From Doris montereyensis (lineage: Eukaryota; Mollusca; Gastropoda; Nudibranchia; Dorididae), in NCBI GenBank assembly GCA_037039925.1, contig JAXRKP010001620.1, positions 33,501 to 97,500 of the forward strand: a stretch of DNA of 64,000 nucleotides, given 5' to 3'. This document shows, one piece after another, positions 50,801 through 61,900 of the stretch (within the stretch, counting starts at the first letter, position 1; each line of letters opens with the position of its first letter). The notes below the pieces were generated by a model that was not told where the DNA came from, searched no databases, and was given only the letters and a program-made list of their open reading frames with translations. Position numbers and translations under genes: made by a program.

Positions 50801-51371
50801 TTAAATCCTTTCTTATTGTTATAAATGTTTAAATAGACGAGCCTTGTTCCATTCTATTCACAAGAGCTGGTCAGTTTATTTAAATAGATGAGCCTAGTTC
50901 CATTCTATTCACAAGAGCTGGTCAGTTTATTTAAATAGATGAGCCTAGTTCCATTCTATTCACAAGAGCTGGTCAGTTTATATAAATAGACAAGCCTAGT
51001 TCCATTCTATTCACAAGAGCTGGTCAGTTTCTTCCAACCCAATAGAGTTTGAAGATCGTCAAATTATCTCTCTTAATCACCTTGGCAACTAGAAGAAAAA
51101 AAACCCGTCTCTAATTGAGAAGTCGTTCAGTCAATCCTGCCTCTTTCAATTTTAGGCAGGATTTTAAAACTAAACGTTTTTATAAGAGCATTTGGTTCCT
51201 CTTGGTTTAAGAGCTGTTTTATCTCAAAATTCAAATTTTAGCATGGATGTTTTAAAACTGTACTGCCTTAATTATCTTTTTATGCATTTTATGTAATCTG
51301 TAAATGTGTTTAATATTTTACTGTAAAGTGCCATTGAACATTTGGTGGATGACAGGTGCTCAACACATTTA

Positions 51372-51454
<83 letters not shown>

Positions 51455-51556
51455 ATTGTTATTGTCATTGTTATTGTTATTGTTATTGTTATTGTTATTT
51501 ATTATTATTATTATTATTAATATTATTGTTATTGTTATTGTAATTATTATCATCAA

Positions 51557-51588
<32 letters not shown>

Positions 51589-52811
51589 TTCTTATATCAT
51601 TATCATTATCTTAATTATGTTTATGATTATGATTATGATTATCAGTATCAGTATCATTACCATTATTAGTATTACTATTGTTATTATTATCATTAGATAT
51701 TTAAGATAGAATAACACTACATGGAAATATCATGCGATTTTTTCACCTCTTTTTTCCACTTCCTGGATGCAGTATGTCACGATGGTGGGCACGGTTTACC
51801 CTCCCGCCTGGCGCTTGAAGAAATCTTCACACCAAAACACGCATTGATAACACGTGATGGAGTTCTCTGCATCGTTTTTCAGGAGGCGTATGTCTGACGG
51901 AGATGACTAGAGATATCTGAAAGGGAGGGAATAACCGTAGGGATTAAGCTGATAAATCGTATGCAATCTGTGAGCATCTAATACTTGATGGATATTTATG
52001 TTTACCCCCCCCCATCCACCATAACCAGTAGTCTTGGATCTTGATCTGAAAAGTCTCCCCCCCCTCCCCCCCGCCCTTTCCCTACCCTCCTACACAGTAT
52101 TGAAATGCAAATCTAGAAGGAGAGACAGAAACCAATGTATTGAGAGAAAGAAAAATTAATATAATGTAACGCCATTCAAATATGCCTTCCGGGCGGTACC
52201 TGATCTAATCTAATCTTATCTAATCTAATCATATCTAATCTAATCTTATCTAATCTAATCTTATCTAATCTAATCTAATCAAATCTAATCGTATCTAATT
52301 ATATCTTAATTTATCTTATCACATCTAGGAGTCCAGGCACAGGCAGTTTTAAGGCTCATAAGGCCAGAGTTCAAAGGTTTAACATGGAATGGATAGAAAG
52401 CACTACCTCGTTCATAGACACTGCACGTTCTTGGAACGACCCGCTCAGCCATTGCCTGTCAAGCTGAAGTAAAAAAATAGACAACAATTGATTCAGATTG
52501 GGTGACAAAACACTGTGGCAAAAACAAAAACAACAACTGATTTACATTGAGGGACAAATCATTGTATTAATAAGATCAGATCAGCTTTTCTTACTGTCAA
52601 AGAAATTATTTCTACACCAACAAATTCCGTCAATCATGCAAAGTGGATTCCTTTATTTACACTCTACCAACAGACGTCTTTTAAAATCAGAAACAGGAAA
52701 TATTATTGAAAAAAACCTGCACACAGTTTCATTAATTCATAAAAATATAAAAATGTCAAAATTTTTCAAGAATATACAGTTAATTATACTGTACATTATC
52801 TCATAACAATA

Positions 52812-52842
<31 letters not shown>

Positions 52843-54884
52843 AAAGAATGGCCTGTTACCTCTAATGCCCCTCTCCCAAGTAAGATATCGCCGTCCGCCT
52901 GCTCCCCCTTTTTAAAGCAAAGAATCCGTGAGCGTCTGTGACCCGTCTAGCTCCAGCTCAAAGTCTTCATTCCAGACTGGGTCCCTGGACACTTCACACA
53001 CTCGTGTCTTGGCCATCATGAAAAAGTGGCGAAACTGTCCATCTCTAAACAGCAATATGTATCTGAGGAACGAAAACCGGGTCATTATATTACAACGTCA
53101 AAGCGCAGATGTTTACTGTTCATTCTTGTTAATGCCTTTTTTCTCTTGAATCTGTTTTATTATTGTCTTTTGTCCTTTGAATCTTTTGTTTGTATATTTG
53201 TTGGATTTGGGTTTGTTTGGTTATTTTGCTGTTTGCAATGTTAAAGAAATTACCGTACTGGCTCATTGTATTCAACATTTCATCTTAATTCAAGGAAAGT
53301 ATATCATTTATCTTGAAAAACCACAAAAAAACAAAAGAAAAAAAAATCCGAAGCCAATCCAAAAAAAGGAACAAAAAAATATTAAGTAGTAACAATAAAC
53401 AAGTAAGTCAAACACTGTCATAAGCCTTAGCTCTTTTAAGTCGAACAACAATATCTATGATCTAAAGACACAGACTTGAGACATACAATCTAGAATGCTT
53501 ATTCTCAACAGCACTTGCTTGCATTACAGACATACAATGTAGAATGCTTATTCTCAACAGTGTTTGCTTGCATTACAGACATACAATCTAGAATGCTTAT
53601 TCTCAACAGCGTTTGCTTGCATTACAGACATACAATCTAGAATGCTTATTCTCAACAGCGTTTGCTTGCATTACAGACATACAATCTAGAATGCTTATTC
53701 TCAACAGCGCTTGCTTGTATTACAGACATACAATCTAGAATGCTTATTGTCAACAGCGCTTGCTTGTATTACAGACCTACAATCTAGAATGCTTATTCTC
53801 AACAGTGTTTGCTTGCATTACAGACATACAATCTAGAATGCTTATTCTCAACAGCATTATCTTGTATTACAGACATACAATCTAGAATGCTTATTCTCAA
53901 CAGCGCTTGCTTGTATTACAGACATGCAATCTAGAAAGATTATTCTCAACAGCGTTTGCTTGCATTACAGACATACAATTTAGAAAGATTATTCTCAACA
54001 GTGCTTGCTTGCATTACAGACATACAATTTCCGTACCAAAAATTCTATACAAAATGTGGTTCAGGGACCTTGTTTCACTGAAAATTACCCCATCCACCAT
54101 ATGCAGTGTTCTTAGAGCAAATGAAGGAGAAACAGCAAAATGAAAAAGTAAGTGAAAGAAAGAAGTATGACCTACCAGCATCGCCAATCAACCAACCACT
54201 GGTACAGGGAAGAGATTGGAGTTGTTTTAAATGTAATCAAAAACTTTAAACCTCGAATCTTAAACAAAATAATGGGCACAATAATGATACTCACCGCATT
54301 CTTTGGTCAACCTGTTCATTGTGTGAATGTTTACATTTAGTGTGCCCATTAGCGCTTCCTCATCTGAAAATGGTAAAAGAAAACACAAAATCTCTGAATT
54401 ACGGACAATTGTAATAAAGATGATAAATATGAAAAGTAAAGTTCCTTCAAGGCCATTACGGCCCATACAGCTGGAGCTTTTCCCGGTTTCTATAGCGTGA
54501 AGCGGAACAGGTGATAATAATCACCTCCTGGAGAGGATGCTAGTCTGATGCAGGTTCTTACTCCCAAGATAGTGCTTGTACTAATTTTGCACCTGGGTCG
54601 AATGGGAAAAATGCGTGTTAAGTCTCAATCACTCGGCCACCGACACAACCGCACATGCTTACGTGGAAAGTAGAACTTGGTCAGCTAAGTAACATATGCC
54701 ACCCCATGTGACTAATGATAAATATAAAAAACAAACCACAAAATCTTTGAGTTAAAGACATTTGTAATAATGATGATAACTGTAAAAAACAAACCACAAA
54801 ATCTGTAAGGTATAATCACATTTGTAATAATGATAGCAGCAGCAGCAGCAGTAGTAGTAGCAGTAGCAGTAGCAATAGCAGTAG

Positions 54885-54917
<33 letters not shown>

Positions 54918-55005
54918 CAGTAGCAGTAGTAGTAGTAGTAGTAGTAGTAGCAATAGCAGCAGCAGCAGCAGTAGTAATAGTAGTAGTAGTAGCAGCAGTA
55001 GTAGT

Positions 55006-55045
<40 letters not shown>

Positions 55046-55055
55046 CAGTAGTAGT

Positions 55056-55117
<62 letters not shown>

Positions 55118-55132
55118 CAGCAGTAGCAGTAG

Positions 55133-55164
<32 letters not shown>

Positions 55165-55197
55165 ATAGTAGTAGTAGTAGTAGTAGTATTATAGTAA

Positions 55198-55278
<81 letters not shown>

Positions 55279-57864
55279 CAGCAGCAGTAGTAGTAGCAGT
55301 AGCAGTAGTAGTAGTAGTAGCAGCAGCAGTAGTAGCAGTAGTAGTAGCAGCAGCAGCAGTAGTAGCAGTAGTATTGGTAAGTGACAATTTACTCAGCAAC
55401 AATTCACTAAGCCTGGGTCAATATTCAAATGAAATAACATGTTTTTTAAATGCTCACCGACTTCCAGTAAAACGTTTCCGATTTTGTTGACTTGAGGAGT
55501 CTAGATATGGGATGAAAAGGAGAGAATATTTACTTGTTAGATTCTTGTCTACAAGGAACCGCATGCCATAATAGAAACATGTATGAGCCACAGATAATTT
55601 CTACAACAATTATTTTCCCAAATGTGTAGCATTAACCGGACTATTCTTCATTAGTCCTAAAAAACAATTATTTCTCTCTCTCTTTACATATACAGTCGTC
55701 GTAACGGGAGTAAGAAATTTGTTGCAATTATCCGAAGTTGCCAGAAGAAACCGGATTCCTGTGTGGGCCCAGTATTTAGGCTCATTTCGGTACTTAATGA
55801 CTAGGTGTGTCTGTTGCAATGATTTTTGCATAGATAACTTTCCCCTCTAGTCATGAACATACTCATCTGTGTCAAAGTTGTATGCCTATAAACAGATACT
55901 ACACAGCCAGCAAAGCAAACTACAGTAATTCACATCATTGGTTATGTTTAGCTAGCTGTGTAGTAAGCTACGAGGTGTGCAGCGTGTGAAATTTGAGAAA
56001 ATTATCCAGCCTGTCAGGCAAAAGCCCAAGACCTTTTGGTTGAGCGGCCGACCCCCTTGCCCTCGGACCACCCATTCCCTGTTGTTTACCGTTTGACAAG
56101 CCATACCAAAGCTTTTCTATTGACTTTAGTCAGGTTGATATCAAATGTTTTCTTTTCTTTTTCTTGTTATCTTTTTGAAAATCCATTTTATCTTTGTTTT
56201 ATTTTTTTCTCTCTACCCTTCCTTTACACCCTTGGCCACAAACAGGTCACCAATCAAATGACAAAGACAAAATGACTGGTTTTTTTACCTCTTTCACAGA
56301 GTTGATGAGATCTTGAACTGAAATAGAACTGACCGGCTGATCTCTCTTTGAACCTAAATGTGGAAAATGGAAAACGAGCAAAAGTTCATTAAACAAAGAA
56401 AGAAAGAACAAAAACGGCAGCGGAAAAAAAAAGTGTTACATAAATGTCATGATTTGAAATAAATTAATAAATAGAATAGTTTGTTATCTCCTTTTCATGA
56501 TTGTTAAAATCGACAACTGAAAGTTTCCACCTTCTTAGAAAGTCATCCTCATCATCATAGTATACGACATTTTCTTAACACTGATGTAAGTATGATGATG
56601 TCGATTACAGAGAATCTCTTTCCATCCACTTACATTTTTTACACAGAAATTGCAAGGCTTCTTTCCATTCTTCACGTTCGTAGTCTGTCGTCATGAGCAG
56701 CGTGTATTCTTTGCCTCCCTCTAACGAAACCTTGAAGGGAAGTTTGGGGGATGACAAAATCAGGTGACCTTCCTGTCAAAAAAGAAAAAAACGACAGAAT
56801 CAGATGACCTTCCTGTCAAAAAGGAAAAAAACGACAGAATCAGATGATCTTCCTGTCAAAAAGGAGAAAAAAACGACAGAATCAGATGATCTTCCTGTCA
56901 AAAAGGAAAAAAAAACGACAGCATCAGGTGACCTTCCTGTCAAAAAGGAAAAAAACGGCAGAATCAGGTGACCTTCCTGTCAAAAAGGAAAAAAACGACA
57001 GAATCAGATGACCTTCCTGTCAAAAGGAAAAAAACGACAGAATCAGATGACCTTCCTGTCAAAAAGGAAAAAAACGGCAGAATCAGGTGACCTTCCTGTC
57101 AAAAAGGAAAAAAACGACAGAATCAGATGACCTTCCTGTCAAAAAGGAAAAAAACGACAGAATCAGATGACCTTCCTGTCAAAAAGGAAAAAAACGACAG
57201 AATCAGATGACCTTCCTGTCAAAAAGGAAAAAAAATAAAGCATTTAGTCTTGTGGTTATTGAACTGCAAATTTAATTTGATTTTGATTTCGATTTTACCT
57301 ACATCAACAACTAAGGTCATCTTGAGGTTTTGGGTAGGATTTTTAATTTATCCCGGGATGCCCTTTAACAGCCAAGGAGTCTTTAACGTGCATAGAGTGT
57401 TGTGATTTGCACATGGGCACTCCCTTTTCATTGTCTGTTTCAGACAGGACTAGCTGTCGATTCACCTACCTGTAACAGGTGGCTGGATTTTACTCGAAAA
57501 AACTCGAAAAAAAGAATTCAACCTATCGGGCACAAACCCACAACCTTCTGGTTGAGAGGCCAACACCTTGCCTCTTGACCCCAAACCCCCTGTATTTAGT
57601 TGTGTTAAGTGAAAGACATCTTGTGCTTATTGAACTGCACATAATGAGACGTCACGACTTGGATTGTGTAGAAAATTACAAACTAGCTTTCCTTTCTTTA
57701 CACATCAAGGTATCGTGATTGAGAATAAAGCTTTTCCATTCATTTATCAGCCTACTAATGTTGTTTTTTTTAAAAGAAACAATCCTCTTTTCTTTAAAAC
57801 AATTTTTTGTCAGCTTATGACTAAAATTCACCAAATATTGAATAATTGGAAAAAATTTAAACTA

Positions 57865-57938
<74 letters not shown>

Positions 57939-57979
57939 TAATAATAATAATAACAACAATAATAATGATAATGATAATG

Positions 57980-58017
<38 letters not shown>

Positions 58018-58779
58018 AATAATACAGTGGAACCTCTCTAATCGGAACCTGAAGAATTGGGAAAGTCGGGCCAATCGGGAAGACATGACGGGGAACGGAA
58101 TTTGTCTCTCTAAACGGGAAAGGTCCTCGGCTAATCGGGACAATTTTCCCCCATATTTATTTATTCCAACACACACTTGCTGTCCAAATTTGATTTCAGT
58201 GTTGGCAAAACATCAAACGTTACACCTACATTAGTCCCATCTTGTTATTCATTGCATGCTTGTACACAATGTCACAAATGCCGGTTCATGACGGCCATAA
58301 GCCAGACAAACCAGACATCTAATACGAAGGTGTGAAATCAGACATCGAGCCATACATTGCTCATCGACCTAGCAATACAGTACTGTGTTGACACTGGGCG
58401 GTGCTTAGAAAGCAGACTTGTGCATTGTCATAGTCTTTTATTACCCGCTTAACCTGTCAACCACAAAGGTGGACATGTGAGGAGATTCATCGATCCATCA
58501 TGCATTCTTAATAACGTGTTTTATCTATCTACCGCACAACAAGTCTCAACTGTGAAAGACATGACAGAGATGAATGCCATCTTCGTTACATTCAATTGGT
58601 CCTGTGGCTACTTGTTCATTTAATTCTGTATTTTACCACTCAAACATGGCTTATGTACCTCAACTGTTGAAGAACAAACAAAATCCCTAGGTACCGGAAA
58701 TAGGAAACTCGGCTAATCTGGACAATTTTACAATTCACCGAGATTTCCGTTTGGGAAGGTTCCACTGTAATAACAATGA

Positions 58780-58853
<74 letters not shown>

Positions 58854-58860
58854 ACTACTT

Positions 58861-58953
<93 letters not shown>

Positions 58954-61900
58954 ATAATAATAATAATAATAATAATGTTATACTGTTGATTATAATTAAA
59001 ATGAACGTTGAGTGCATGTCTAAAAACATTCATGTTATGCTTGAAGTGTTGAACAACTATGTGACAATAACTTACATATTGGTTCAATTTTTTACGTAGT
59101 TTGTCCATAGTTCTGGTGCCACCACCTAGGCTAACAAATGATTTATGTTTCTGTAGGGAGGTAAGTGGAAACAAATTAGTGACAACTTTAGCCTCAAAAG
59201 TTTAATGCAACATACCATCATCTTCTCCTTTCTTCTTCTCCTCTTCCTTCTCTTCTTCTCCTCCTCCTTCTCCTCCTCCTCCTTTTTCTTCTTATTTTCA
59301 TGTGATAATAATAAGAAACTCAATCAAGCTGTTTGTGAGCTGTGATACATTTAATGTGTACAATCTTTTATGGTTTCACATACAAAGGCAGATCAACTGA
59401 GATGAAGTGTCATAGAAACTTTTACACATAACTTTTTATCGAATTTAACGCATGCAAAATTTCCAAACATTTATCTCATAAAAGAGTTAACAGAAAACAT
59501 CTGTCAAAAACATGTACTTACATCTTTAATGTCAAATTTCTTCACTTCTGCCATAAATTTTGTTTCACTTCTCGAATGTTGGTTTTGAGTCTTTCTATTT
59601 CGTCTGTATTTGAAAATGTTGAATCATCTGTCGATCAAAGTCAATCAATATAAATCATGAACACAGACCGAAATCATAGAAGAACAAAGTCAATCAATAT
59701 AAATCATGAGTACAGACCGAAATCATAGAAGAACAAAGTCAATCAACATAAATCATGAATACAGACCGAAATCATAGAAGAACAAAGAAACAAAACTTCT
59801 TTATCTTTTTCTCTCTCTGTCTTTGTCAATCTGTCTCCCTCCCTCCCTCTCTCCCTCCCTCCCTCTCTCTCTGTCTCCAATTATATTTCAATCTTTCTTT
59901 GCCATTGCTTCTATCCAAAAATCATCTGAGACTTTGTCAACATTTTGACTTTAAAATTAACTTTTCTCTAAAAGTTAATCATCTTATAATTTCATTTGAA
60001 TGTCAAACTTTTGTATACGTGCAAACATTCCGTTCCCCTTACCTTTGTATTCAAATTTGGTATCAAACGAAGTGTCGGAAAGGTGTGCAAACCATTTGAT
60101 GACGTAGGAAACTTTTTGTTTCTGAAAGAAAATGCGATAACAGTTCGTAAATGATCCGCGATTTACATGTATCCATGAATGTGCATTATAAACACGAAAC
60201 TCAAACCTCTTAATTCCTCAAGTCAACTTGATCAGACAAAATTACAGACAAAAGCATCAAATTCCATAGAACTTTTCCGAAATCTGTTCCTTACAGAAAA
60301 AGCATAAAGATTTCTCCAAGGTCCTTACGGTCTATTGAGCCGGAGCTTATCCCAGTTTCTATAGCATGAATCGGAACAGGTCATAATAGTCACCTCATTG
60401 ACAGGACTCTAGTCTGTCGCAGATTTTTACTCCCAAGCTGGTACTGGTACCCATTTGCACCTAAGGCGGGTGGGGAAAATGTGTGTTGAGAATATTTCCT
60501 AAGGAGCACAAGGTCAGAACTAGTATTGCATGGGGATTCTGAATCCAGGACCTCATGATCTTAAGTCCAGATACGTAACCACTAGGTTACAGATGCCACA
60601 TACAAATGAGACATAGGTAGTGATCACTATTTTTGTGGGGTTTTGTTTTTTCTTAATTTGATTTTAAACATCACAAGTATGTTTTGTCTTGATCTTAAAA
60701 GAAACTTTTCTTGATCTTAAAAAGAAACTTTTCTGTCTTGATGCGGCGTGAAAATTTTCACAACATTCAAATGCTCACTGGTCCTTTGACCGGGAATGGT
60801 CGTGGGAAAGCTGTGCTGATAAGTGTACCAACATCTTCCAACCATGCCGATTTTGTGCCAGGGTTTGGGTTTCAGCAAATGTCTTTTGAGTCCACTCTGT
60901 CATGTTGTCAGTCCATTTTTCTTCTGTCTGCCCCTTTTTCTGCATCCTTGGACTGTTCCCTGTAGAATCGTCTTAGAAAGGCCATCAGTTCTTGTCACAT
61001 GGCCATACCACTTCAGTTTCTCTTCTTAACGGTAGTGAGAAGGTCTTCGTATTGATCTGTGGCTTGTTTTGTGATCCTGATTACTTCTTTGTTGGTGTGA
61101 AATCTAGGTATGTGATGTCTAGGAGTTTTCTGTAGCATCTCATCTCCACTGCTTGGATCTTTCTTTACAAGTCGACTGTTAATGTCCAGGACTCACTTCT
61201 GTTCTTCATCCGTCTTCACTGATAAAGAATATAGACAAGATCAGTGCACTAGTGGAAATAACTTTGGTTAGTCTTCAGACTGATATTTATGCTCTACCTA
61301 GGCACCAATGGGTACCAGCACCAGCTTGGGAGTATAAACCTGCGTACGTCCCTGTCCTGGAGGTGATCATTCATTGTAAGATTTTCACATGTTCAATTTC
61401 ACAATACAGAAACCAGGATAAGCTTCGACTCTATGAGCTGTAAGGGCCTTGAAGAAAGACAGTACGTATTTTCAAAGTCAGTTTAAAGGCACAAAAAAAC
61501 ATCCTTTGAGAAGATGATACATCAAATGAAATTTTGTGGATATTCACATATCCAAATATATCTAAAATGCATACTACAAAGAAATAGTTTATCTAGCAGT
61601 CAACCTTTTCAACTCCAAAAAACAGACTCTGACTGCGCAAACTAATCCTACCTTTGCACAAGGGCCCATAATATTCCTGGAGATATTGATAATTCAACTT
61701 GAGTTAACCCCCTTCTATTCTAAGGTAAATAACAAAAACTCTGCAGATCGTTGGCCTTACTGACAAAGTGAAATGGTTGTTTTGTGAAAACTCAGAAAGG
61801 CGCTTGAGGTGCTTAGCACTTCTCTCTCTCACTCTGAGTCTCTGCCTTTAACTTGAAAGTTTGTTTAAAAACAGAAATTGCAGTTAATCTTCATCATTTT

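Noticed and set aside
54752..55402. 216-aa Thr/Leu/Tyr-rich frame
   Set aside because: Pure trinucleotide tract; all frames are open because the repeat lacks stops on that strand.
57664..59174. Poly-Asn, poly-Ser, poly-Ile and similar frames around 57.7-59.2 kb
   Set aside because: Shadows of AAT, GAT and ACT microsatellites flanking the MITE.
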